This document shows positions 1 through 5,368 of a stretch of 5,368 nt of DNA, piece by piece. Every line of letters begins with the position of its first letter. Within the stretch, counting starts at the first letter, position 1. This DNA is from Klebsiella pneumoniae. GTDB taxonomy: Bacteria; Pseudomonadota; Gammaproteobacteria; Pseudomonadales; Pseudohongiellaceae. A program made the translations under genes and the position numbers. A model generated the notes under the pieces. The model did no database searches. It saw only the letters and a program-made list of their open reading frames with translations, and was not told where the DNA came from. The stretch is from NCBI GenBank assembly GCA_945869725.1, contig CAMBPO010000105.1:1-5368 (forward strand). Direction: 5' to 3'.

Positions 1-939
1 TCACACAGCACCACACAACGCAACAGCCTGCAGTGGCAGAACGAACTGCGCTGGAGCAACAGCAGCAATACCGTGCTCGGCCTGGATATGGACGATGAGG
101 ATCTGTACTACCTGAGCAGCGGTGCAGTGCAGAACCTCAGCACACGCGACAACAACGCCTTGTTTGCGGTGCATCAGCAGGCGGCTGGCGGTTTTGATAT
201 GACCGCGTCGGTGCGGCTGGATGACAATCAGCAGTTTGGCAATCACACCACCGGCCGGCTGGCGATAGGCCGCGACATCGCCGGGAACAGCAGTGTCTGG
301 CTGGCGGCGTCCACGGCGTTCAAAGCCCCCACGCTGGTCGATCTGTATGTCGACTTCCCGGCATTTGGCTTTTTTGCCAATCCAGGGCTAGAGCCCGAAC
401 ATGCACGCAATCTGGAGGCGGGTCTGCGCACCGGCGTTGCCGGCACCGCGCTGGAGGTCAATGTCTTTCGTAACAACATCCGTAACCTGATCGGCACTGA
501 CAGCACTTTCAGTAGTCTGGACAATGTCGGCCGCGCGCGCATCGACGGCATCGAGATCGGTGCCAGCCGTGATATTCTCGGCTGGCAGAGCCGGGCGTCG
601 GTGACGTTGCTTGACCATCAGAATCGTGACACCGGAGCGGAATTGCTGCGTCGGCCCAATGAGCAACTGAGTGTCAGTGCCGCACGCCGGTTTGATGGGT
701 TTTCCGTGCTGCTGGTCTGGCAACTGCGCAGTGATCAGGCAGATCTGGATCCGGTCAGCTTCGGACGCTCGCGTGTTGCCGGATACGGCGTGCTGGACAC
801 GGTGCTGGAGTGGCAGGTAATGCCGGCACTGGATCTGCAGTTAAAAGTGGGCAACGTATTTGATAGCACCTATGAAGTGGTTGACGGTTACGCAACGCTC
901 GGCCGTCATGCCATGCTCAGCGCGAGGCACGCGTTCTGA
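1..939 (+). CDS. TonB-dependent outer-membrane receptor, BtuB-like, C-terminal part (5' end outside window)
   Basis: This is the C-terminal 312 residues of a TonB-dependent receptor. The frame is open from base 1, so the start, signal peptide, TonB box and plug domain lie upstream. What remains is beta-barrel: alternating polar and hydrophobic strands, and a terminal Phe (ending ARHAF) as expected for BAM-assembled barrels. Several segments match my memory of E. coli BtuB: FKAPTLVDLY (bases 319-348), NPGLEPE (379-399), the NVGRARIDGIEI stretch followed by LLRR, and near the end GNVFDSTYE followed by GYATLGR. Such proteins import cobalamin or related corrinoids across the outer membrane using TonB energy. 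Substrate specificity cannot be settled without the plug, and other TonB receptors share this barrel, so no gene symbol is given. Any cobalamin riboswitch would lie upstream of the window. No terminator-like hairpin follows the stop. Confidence 0.93.
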   Translation, partial: SHSTTQRNSLQWQNELRWSNSSNTVLGLDMDDEDLYYLSSGAVQNLSTRDNNALFAVHQQAAGGFDMTASVRLDDNQQFGNHTTGRLAIGRDIAGNSSVWLAASTAFKAPTLVDLYVDFPAFGFFANPGLEPEHARNLEAGLRTGVAGTALEVNVFRNNIRNLIGTDSTFSSLDNVGRARIDGIEIGASRDILGWQSRASVTLLDHQNRDTGAELLRRPNEQLSVSAARRFDGFSVLLVWQLRSDQADLDPVSFGRSRVAGYGVLDTVLEWQVMPALDLQLKVGNVFDSTYEVVDGYATLGRHAMLSARHAF

Positions 940-946
940 CGCCTGC

Positions 947-1030
947 CTGGCTCTCGCTGGGGCTTAACTGGCTCTAGCTGGGGCTTGACTGGCTCTAGCT
1001 GGGGCTTAACTGGCTCTCGCTGGGGCTTAA
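947..1030 (+). repeat. Four tandem 21-bp direct repeats
   Basis: Four head-to-tail copies occupy 947-967, 968-988, 989-1009 and 1010-1030, followed by a 3-base start of a fifth copy (CTG). Each copy begins CTGGCTCT and ends GGGGCTTAA. Copies 1 and 4 are identical. Copies 2 and 3 have TAG where the others have TCG, and copy 2 also ends TTGA. The array starts eight bases after the receptor stop and ends 23 bases before the CYTH start. Copy length is a multiple of three, and the array stays open in the frame shared by both flanking genes, where it would read as GS(R/S)WGLT heptads. The unit has no self-complementarity strong enough for a terminator or REP-type hairpin. Its function is unknown: replication slippage, a protein-binding array or a neutral spacer are all possible. 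Confidence 0.95.
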
Positions 1031-1053
1031 CTGACAACAACTGCGGACTGTTT

Positions 1054-1539
1054 ATGGCGATTGAAATTGAACGTAAGTTTCTGATCAACAGTGATCTGCT
1101 CAGACAGTCCGGAGACCTTACCTGCGCAAAACGTTATCACATCCGCCAGGCGTATCTGAGCCAGGGCGGACACTCATCAGTACCAGCCAATACCGTGCGC
1201 GTGCGCATTGTGGAGGCGCAGGCGTTTCTGACCATCAAAGGCCCTGCGAAAGGGATCACCCGCGCCGAATTTGAGTACCCGATTCCGGTGACCGACGCTG
1301 AGCAGTTACTGACATTGTGTAGCGGCCACGTCATCAGCAAAACCCGATATCTGCTGCCTCTGGCAGGCCATCTCTGGGAAGTCGATGAATTTCACGGCGC
1401 TCATCAGGGATTATGGCTGGCAGAGATCGAATTGGCGGGTGAAGAGGACACCTTCAGCAAACCGCAGTGGCTGGCACAGGAGGTCTCCCTGGACCTGCGT
1501 TACCACAACTCTTCGCTGGCGCAATCGGTGCCGGCATGA
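1054..1539 (+). CDS. CYTH-domain protein, probable inorganic triphosphatase
   Basis: This 161-residue protein is a complete, stand-alone CYTH (triphosphate tunnel metalloenzyme) domain of typical bacterial length. The N-terminal signature ExExK is seen as E4-I-E6-R-K8. Other expected tunnel residues follow: R49 and R51 in VRVR, K62 in TIKG, E72 and E74 in EFEYPIP, K96 and R98 in KTRY, E109 and D111 in WEVDEF, E124 and E126 in LAEIEL, and R149-Y150 near the end. Characterised relatives such as Nitrosomonas europaea NeuTTM hydrolyse inorganic tripolyphosphate with divalent metal, so a cytoplasmic tripolyphosphatase is most likely; adenylate cyclase or thiamine-triphosphatase activity is less likely. 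ATG 1054 is chosen because family proteins begin a few residues before EIERK. A TTG at 985 in the same frame would add 23 residues translated mostly from the repeats. The ribosome binding site is weak (CGGA at 1044-1047). Confidence 0.92.
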   Translation: MAIEIERKFLINSDLLRQSGDLTCAKRYHIRQAYLSQGGHSSVPANTVRVRIVEAQAFLTIKGPAKGITRAEFEYPIPVTDAEQLLTLCSGHVISKTRYLLPLAGHLWEVDEFHGAHQGLWLAEIELAGEEDTFSKPQWLAQEVSLDLRYHNSSLAQSVPA

Positions 1540-1554
1540 CCTGTTGCAGCTTGC

Positions 1555-1580
1555 AAATTTAAAGGCCGCGCGTTAATTTT
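1555..1580. promoter_or_regulatory. AT-rich imperfect dyad before the beta-helix gene
   Basis: AAATTTAA (1555-1562) and TTAATTTT (1573-1580) are inverted copies with one mismatch, separated by a GC-rich 10-base centre. TTGCA at 1551 and its complement TGCAA at 1584-1588 extend the symmetry beyond the arms with a small offset. TTGCAA (1551-1556) followed by TAATTT (1574-1579) at 17-base spacing could pass as a poor sigma-70 promoter, although the -10 match is weak. The gap is only 74 bases, so a promoter or operator for the downstream operon would have to sit here or farther upstream. The stem is too AT-rich to be a convincing terminator. Confidence 0.25.
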
Positions 1581-1601
1581 GACTGCAATGACAATAACCT
1601 C

Positions 1602-1607
1602 AAGGAG
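1602..1607 (+). promoter_or_regulatory. Shine-Dalgarno site that decides the beta-helix gene start
   Basis: AAGGAG is a near-perfect ribosome binding site. It lies six bases before ATG 1614 but only three before GTG 1611 in the same frame. The spacing favours ATG 1614. It is the strongest ribosome binding site in the window and marks the first gene of the probable four-gene operon. Confidence 0.8.
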
Positions 1608-1613
1608 CTCGTG

Positions 1614-2903
1614 ATGACGCTGATGCACACCCGGTTTAAAACCACTACCAGACTCTCCACCGGTTGCCTGGTGATGGTGGCAGGACTTGCAGCCTGCTCC
1701 CCGGCAACCGAACAGCATGATGAGCATGCGGGTGCCGATCAGGACGCCGCGTCTCGCCAGATCAGCGTGACCGACCCCGCTACTGAACTCCAGCTGCGCC
1801 TGCTCGAAGCCCAGCCCGGCGACACCATCCTGCTGCCTGCCGGCACTTTCAATTTTGAACGTGGCCTGACCCTGAACGTCGACAACATCACGTTGCGGGG
1901 CGCTGGTATGGACAGCACCGTCCTGTCATTCAAGAACCAGTTGGCCGGCGGTGAAGGACTGCTGGTGAATGGCAGCGGGTTTACCATTGAAGATATTGGC
2001 ATTGAAGACAGCCGCGGCGACGCCTTAAAAATTGCACGTGGCGACAACATCATCATCCGCCGCGTGCGCACCGAATGGACCAATGGCCCTGACACCAACA
2101 ACGGTGCGTACGGCATTTATCCGGTACAGACCCGCAACACCCTGATTGAAGACTCGGTGGCCATCGCGGCTTCCGATGCCGGCATTTATGTCGGGCAGTC
2201 CGAGAACATCATCGTGCGCAGAAACCGCGCTGAGTTTAATGTCGCGGGCATCGAAATCGAGAACAGCTTTAATGCCGATGTCTATGAAAACACCACCGTC
2301 AACAATACCGGCGGCATTCTGGTTTTTAACATGCCCAATCTGCCGGTATCCGGCCACAGCACCCGCGTGTATGACAACGACATTCAGAGCAACAATACGG
2401 TCAACTTCGCACCCCCCGGAACCGCTGTGTCCAACGTACCTGCCGGTTCAGGCCTGCTGATCAACTCCAACGACAAAGTCGAAATTTTTAATAACCGCTT
2501 TGACGCTAACCAGACTGCCAACATCATCATCTCCAGCTATTTCAGTGCTGGTTACAATGACCGGCAGATGGCGGCTGACTTTGATCCGTATCCGGAATCC
2601 ATTTTTATTTACGACAACGAGTTTGGTGCCGGCGGCAATGCCCCCGGCTTCCCGGAACTGGATATGCTCAGGCAGGCCTTGTTTGGTGCGGACGGCAGTT
2701 TCCCGGATATTCTCTGGGACGGCATCGTTCATCCTGAGCGCCAGTCTATGGAATATGCCATTTGTGTACAGAACGGTGAGGCACAGGTGCTGAATATTGA
2801 CGCAGCCAACAGCAATGCCAATCCGCGAGTTGAGAATGAGCCGCATGCCTGCCAGCACAACAGACTCACCCCAGTCAGTTTGCCGGTCGAGATGGGCGTG
2901 TAG
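1614..2903 (+). CDS. Parallel beta-helix repeat lipoprotein (TIGR03805-like)
   Basis: This 429-residue protein has a lipoprotein signal peptide: basic N-terminus, hydrophobic stretch and lipobox LAAC with C28 as the lipidation site. Serine at +2 gives no inner-membrane retention signal, so an outer-membrane anchor facing the periplasm is likely. A short His/Asp-rich linker (about residues 32-45) follows. Residues about 55-340 are a right-handed parallel beta-helix with NosD/pectate-lyase-like coils, for example DNITLRGAG, NIIIRRVR, NTLIEDS, NIIVRRNRAEF, DVYENTTVNNTGGI, RVYDNDIQSNN and VEIFNNRFDANQ. C384 and C413 in the tail could form a disulfide. From memory it fits the beta-helix family TIGR03805, usually encoded beside the cytochrome family that follows here. 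Such folds bind or cleave polysaccharides, or, as in NosD, serve ABC-linked metalloenzyme maturation. I recognise no catalytic site, and the function is unknown. Confidence 0.88.
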   Translation: MTLMHTRFKTTTRLSTGCLVMVAGLAACSPATEQHDEHAGADQDAASRQISVTDPATELQLRLLEAQPGDTILLPAGTFNFERGLTLNVDNITLRGAGMDSTVLSFKNQLAGGEGLLVNGSGFTIEDIGIEDSRGDALKIARGDNIIIRRVRTEWTNGPDTNNGAYGIYPVQTRNTLIEDSVAIAASDAGIYVGQSENIIVRRNRAEFNVAGIEIENSFNADVYENTTVNNTGGILVFNMPNLPVSGHSTRVYDNDIQSNNTVNFAPPGTAVSNVPAGSGLLINSNDKVEIFNNRFDANQTANIIISSYFSAGYNDRQMAADFDPYPESIFIYDNEFGAGGNAPGFPELDMLRQALFGADGSFPDILWDGIVHPERQSMEYAICVQNGEAQVLNIDAANSNANPRVENEPHACQHNRLTPVSLPVEMGV

Positions 2904-2908
2904 TAGCT

Positions 2909-2912
2909 GAGG
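2909..2912 (+). promoter_or_regulatory. Ribosome binding site of the cytochrome gene
   Basis: GAGG lies nine bases before ATG 2922, inside the 18-base gap after the beta-helix gene stop. The gap has room for translation signals but not for a promoter plus terminator, which supports cotranscription. Confidence 0.6.
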
Positions 2913-2921
2913 CAGTGTTAG

Positions 2922-4082
2922 ATGAAGACCACAGATCCTTTGATCGCAGTTGTGCTGGTATTGCTGTTGTCGGCCTGCGCTGACAACAGCTCTCCCCGGC
3001 TTTTTGATGCAGACACACCTCCCGCTGACCTGTCGCAATGGCAGTTAATGCAGGTGGATTCTGCAGCCAGCCTGTTGAATCTCAACCCGGCTGTGCTTGC
3101 CTACGATCTGGCGACGCCGTTGTTCAGTGACTACGCACTGAAACTGCGAACCGTATGGTTGCCCGACGGCAGCAGCGCGAGTTACACAGAGACCGGCAGT
3201 GTTGACTTTCCGGTCGGCACCATCATCAGCAAAACCTTTTATTACCCACGCACGGCATCGGCGCCTGATGACCTGAGCGCGGTGCAATGGACGCAGGACA
3301 CACTCGCCGGCTTTGATGGTGAGTCCCTGGATCTGTCGCAGGTGCGACTGATTGAAACGCGTCTACTGGTACATCAGCAAACCGGCTGGCAGGCGTTACC
3401 GTATGTCTGGAATGATGAACAAACTGAGGCGACACTGCAGATAACCGGCGATCTCAAGCGTCTGACGCTGCACCGGGAGGGAACTGAGCAAGCGTTTGCC
3501 TACGTGGTGCCCAACCGCAATGAGTGTGCCTCCTGTCACCAACTGGACCAGAACAGCGAGGGACTGTCGCCAATTGGTCCATCCGCGCTGAACCTGAACC
3601 GGCTGATCAGTTTTTACCCTGACGGTCCCGCCAACCAACTGGAAGTCTGGGAGGCAAAACAATGGCTGGATGGATTGCCTGACCGCAGCCAACGACCCAT
3701 GGCCGCATTGTGGGCACCCGATCAGCCACTCAGTGCGGAACACAATCTTGAGCAACGTGCGCGCACCTACCTGGCCGTTAACTGCGCACATTGTCATCAG
3801 CGCGGCGGCAGTGGCGACACCTCCGGCCTGTTTCTGGACGCCGCAGAGACGGAGCCCAGACGCCTGGGCCTCTGCAAACCGCCAGTCGCCGCTGGACGCG
3901 GCACAGGCGGATTACGCTTTTCGATTGAGCCTGGCCATCCGGAGCAATCTATCCTCAGCTACCGCATTTTCAGTGATGAGGTGGGTGTGCTGATGCCAGA
4001 AGTCGGCCGCAGCTTGGTGCATCAGGAAGGCCTTGACCTGGTCAACGCGTGGATTCAGCAGATGCCCGGGGATTGCAGTTAA
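2922..4082 (+). CDS. Diheme c-type cytochrome lipoprotein (SO2930/HNE_0200-like)
   Basis: This 386-residue protein is exported and lipid-anchored: hydrophobic stretch about residues 7-18 and lipobox LSAC with C19. Two heme c motifs are visible, CASCH (C202, C205, H206) and CAHCH (C288, C291, H292). M358 in LMPEVGRS is a plausible axial ligand for the second heme. C318 and C385 are free to form a disulfide. Residues about 28-195 precede the first heme and contain no CxxCH motif; they form a separate beta-rich region with motifs ATPLFSDYALKLR and FPVGTIISKTF. From memory, layout and length match the SO2930-family diheme cytochromes (TIGR03806), typically encoded next to a TIGR03805 beta-helix protein, exactly as here. 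The role is probably electron transfer or a redox step in the periplasm; donor and acceptor are unknown. Maturation would need the Ccm system, which is not in the window. Confidence 0.9.
   Translation: MKTTDPLIAVVLVLLLSACADNSSPRLFDADTPPADLSQWQLMQVDSAASLLNLNPAVLAYDLATPLFSDYALKLRTVWLPDGSSASYTETGSVDFPVGTIISKTFYYPRTASAPDDLSAVQWTQDTLAGFDGESLDLSQVRLIETRLLVHQQTGWQALPYVWNDEQTEATLQITGDLKRLTLHREGTEQAFAYVVPNRNECASCHQLDQNSEGLSPIGPSALNLNRLISFYPDGPANQLEVWEAKQWLDGLPDRSQRPMAALWAPDQPLSAEHNLEQRARTYLAVNCAHCHQRGGSGDTSGLFLDAAETEPRRLGLCKPPVAAGRGTGGLRFSIEPGHPEQSILSYRIFSDEVGVLMPEVGRSLVHQEGLDLVNAWIQQMPGDCS
4068..4072 (+). promoter_or_regulatory. Ribosome binding site of the ABC ATPase inside the cytochrome gene
   Basis: GGGGA sits in the last codons of the cytochrome gene, ten bases before GTG 4083. 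It supports the GTG start that directly follows the cytochrome TAA, an arrangement typical of translational coupling. Confidence 0.5.
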
Positions 4083-4799
4083 GTGAACCCTTCAGCCGAG
4101 GTTATCCTGCAGGCTGAGAAGCTGTGCAAGATTTACAGCATGGGCGACATTGTGGTGGATGCTCTGAAGGACGTGGATCTTTCTTTGCACCGCGGCGAAC
4201 TGCTGGTGTTGCTGGGCGCCTCTGGCAGCGGCAAATCCACACTACTGAATATTCTGGGCGGGCTGGATGTGCCCAGCAGCGGACGTCTGCTGTTTGGCGG
4301 CAAGGATCTGACCAAGGCCACGGATCACCAGCTCACGGTCTACCGCCGCGAGCATGTCGGTTTTGTGTTCCAGTTTTACAATCTGGTATCCAGTCTGACA
4401 GCGCGCGAGAACGTGGCGCTGGTCACCGATATAGCGCGCAATCCCATGAAACCTGAAGACGCCCTGGCATTGGTCGGGCTGAGTTCGCGGATTGATCACT
4501 TCCCTTCGCAGATGTCTGGCGGCGAACAACAGCGCGTAGCGATTGCCCGCGCCGTGGCCAAGCGCCCGGACATCCTGTTGTGTGATGAACCGACCGGCGC
4601 CCTGGATGCCAAAACCGGAAAGCTGGTGTTGTCGGTGCTGGAAGAAGTCAATCGCGAGACCGGTACCACCACCGCCATCATTACCCACAACGCTGCCATT
4701 GGCGCGCTCGGCGACACAGTGCTGCGCATGAGTAGCGGCGAAATTATTGAGCGATACACCAACTCCCGGCGCGCCCGTGTCGACAGCGTGGAGTGGTAG
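4083..4799 (+). CDS. ABC transporter ATP-binding protein, LolD/MacB type
   Basis: This 238-residue protein is a complete nucleotide-binding domain of the LolD/MacB/FtsE group. Walker A is GASGSGKST (45-53). The Q-loop glutamine is Q97 in VFQFYNL, and the signature is MSGGEQQR (144-151). Walker B is ILLCDEP (164-170, D168 and catalytic E169), the D-loop is GALD (172-175), and the switch histidine is H202 in THN. All catalytic residues are present, so it should be an active cytoplasmic ATPase. The start is GTG 4083, with no base between it and the preceding TAA; the next gene begins seven bases after its stop. Members of this group pair with FtsX-like permeases and drive export, lipoprotein release or periplasmic mechanotransmission rather than import. 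The substrate cannot be read from the ATPase. The last roughly 14 residues form a short charged tail. Confidence 0.95.
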   Translation: MNPSAEVILQAEKLCKIYSMGDIVVDALKDVDLSLHRGELLVLLGASGSGKSTLLNILGGLDVPSSGRLLFGGKDLTKATDHQLTVYRREHVGFVFQFYNLVSSLTARENVALVTDIARNPMKPEDALALVGLSSRIDHFPSQMSGGEQQRVAIARAVAKRPDILLCDEPTGALDAKTGKLVLSVLEEVNRETGTTTAIITHNAAIGALGDTVLRMSSGEIIERYTNSRRARVDSVEW

Positions 4800-4806
4800 A
4801 GCCGCG

Positions 4807-5368
4807 ATGAACGCAATACATCGCAAACTGCTGCGCGAGTTATGGCATTTAAAAAGCCAGATGCTGTCAATTGCGCTGGTGGTGGCCACCGGCATCATGA
4901 CCGTGGTTACCATGCGTGGCAGTTATGAATCCCTGGTGATCGCCCAGCAGGATTATTACCAACAAACCCGCTTTGCCGATGTCTGGGTATCGTTACGGCG
5001 CGCACCGGCATCATTACGTGAGCAGATCAGTAACCTGCCGGGGGTGGCGCTGGCCGACACCCGCATCGGGTTTATGGCGACGCTTGATCTGCAAGGGCTG
5101 GATGCGCCAGCCATTGGACGGTTTATGTCGCTGCCTGAAAATGCGCGCCCGGTGCTGAATGACCTACAGATACGTCAGGGGCGCTACATTGAACCCGGCG
5201 CCCCCGATGAAGTCATCATCAGCGAGAAGTTCGCCATCGCTCGCGCTCTGCGCCCCGGTGACAGCCTGCGCGCCATCATCAATGGCCGCGCTCGTGAGCT
5301 GGACATCGTTGGTATCGCCATCTCCCCGGAACATATCTATGCCATGCCTCCCGGCTCATTGATACCGG
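4807..5368 (+). CDS. FtsX-family ABC transporter permease, N-terminal part (3' end outside window)
   Basis: The frame is open from ATG 4807 to the window end, giving 187 residues with no stop. The protein starts with a basic cytoplasmic segment (MNAIHRKLLRELWHLKSQ) and one membrane helix at about residues 19-37. A periplasmic region of MacB core-domain type follows. It contains FADVWVSLRRAP, a LPGV turn, SLPEN, NDLQIRQGR, DEVIISEKFA, LRPGDSL and a GRARELDIVGIAISPE stretch. These segments match my memory of long FtsX-type permeases of roughly 780 residues with two transmembrane modules, often encoded with an HlyD-like adaptor. Only seven bases separate it from the ATPase gene, so the two should form one inner-membrane complex. 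A weak AGAG at 4798-4801 may serve as ribosome binding site. The remaining transmembrane helices and any downstream adaptor lie beyond the window. Confidence 0.9.
   Translation, partial: MNAIHRKLLRELWHLKSQMLSIALVVATGIMTVVTMRGSYESLVIAQQDYYQQTRFADVWVSLRRAPASLREQISNLPGVALADTRIGFMATLDLQGLDAPAIGRFMSLPENARPVLNDLQIRQGRYIEPGAPDEVIISEKFAIARALRPGDSLRAIINGRARELDIVGIAISPEHIYAMPPGSLIP

Noticed and set aside
937..939. TGA as a selenocysteine or programmed readthrough codon
   Set aside because: It follows the expected C-terminal Phe of the barrel, there is no evident SECIS-like hairpin just after it, and the fusion would make no topological sense.
959..1025. Four GGGG tracts (one per repeat) as a G-quadruplex
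   Set aside because: The tracts are separated by 17-base loops, far longer than in stable quadruplexes, so the tracts are better explained as part of the repeat.
947..1030. Repeat array as a CRISPR array, terminator or REP element
   Set aside because: The copies abut with no spacers, so it is not CRISPR. The unit lacks inverted arms and a U-run, so it is not a terminator or REP hairpin.
906..1088. Minus-strand reading frame across the repeats with Pro-rich VKPQ(L/R)EP repeats
   Set aside because: It is the complement of a repeat array that happens to lack stops, begins at a TTG, and overlaps the ends of two well-supported genes. No independent coding evidence.
2146..2460. Second + strand frame inside the beta-helix gene
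   Set aside because: It overlaps the beta-helix coils in another frame, is rich in Ser/Pro/Thr/Arg as expected of out-of-frame translation, and lacks a plausible ribosome binding site.
2448..3038. Minus-strand open frame (196 codons) across the beta-helix/cytochrome junction
   Set aside because: It lies opposite two clear + strand genes, including a lipoprotein signal peptide, and shows no family motifs.
4242..4913. Long minus-strand open frame (223 codons) opposite the ATPase and permease
   Set aside because: The + strand carries complete ABC ATPase motifs. The opposite frame has no recognisable domain and is a coding shadow.

Overview
The window looks like chromosomal DNA from a Gram-negative bacterium, most likely a gammaproteobacterium. 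It is moderately GC-rich, encodes an outer-membrane TonB-dependent receptor, and carries two lipoprotein signal peptides of outer-membrane type. I cannot name a genus from the sequence. All supported genes lie on the + strand and are closely packed. I saw no tRNA, rRNA, CRISPR array, transposase or insertion sequence.

Layout. (1) Bases 1-939 are the 3' part of a BtuB-like TonB-dependent receptor whose start lies upstream of the window. (2) Bases 947-1030 hold four near-identical 21-bp direct repeats, placed between the receptor stop and the next gene. (3) Bases 1054-1539 encode a CYTH-family triphosphatase. (4) A 74-bp gap follows, with a weak AT-rich dyad and a strong ribosome binding site. 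(5) Bases 1614-2903 encode a parallel beta-helix lipoprotein. (6) Bases 2922-4082 encode a diheme c-type cytochrome lipoprotein. (7) Bases 4083-4799 encode a LolD/MacB-type ABC ATPase whose GTG start directly abuts the cytochrome stop. (8) Bases 4807-5368 are the 5' part of its FtsX-type permease, which runs off the window.

How the genes may work together. Genes 5-8 have gaps of 18, 0 and 7 bases and read as one operon. From memory, the beta-helix protein and cytochrome match a conserved but functionally undefined gene pair (the HNE_0200/SO2930 neighbourhood; TIGR03805 and TIGR03806). Here the pair is joined to an inner-membrane ABC transporter of the substrate-extruding, mechanotransmission class. 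A beta-helix protein, an ABC ATPase, a permease and a c-type cytochrome together recall the parts list of nitrous oxide reductase maturation (NosD, NosF, NosY). The ATPase and permease are from a different ABC class, so this is an analogy and not homology. A working hypothesis is an envelope system in which the transporter moves or remodels something handled by the beta-helix protein and the lipid-anchored cytochrome. The substrate is unknown. The receptor and CYTH gene upstream may form a separate unit.
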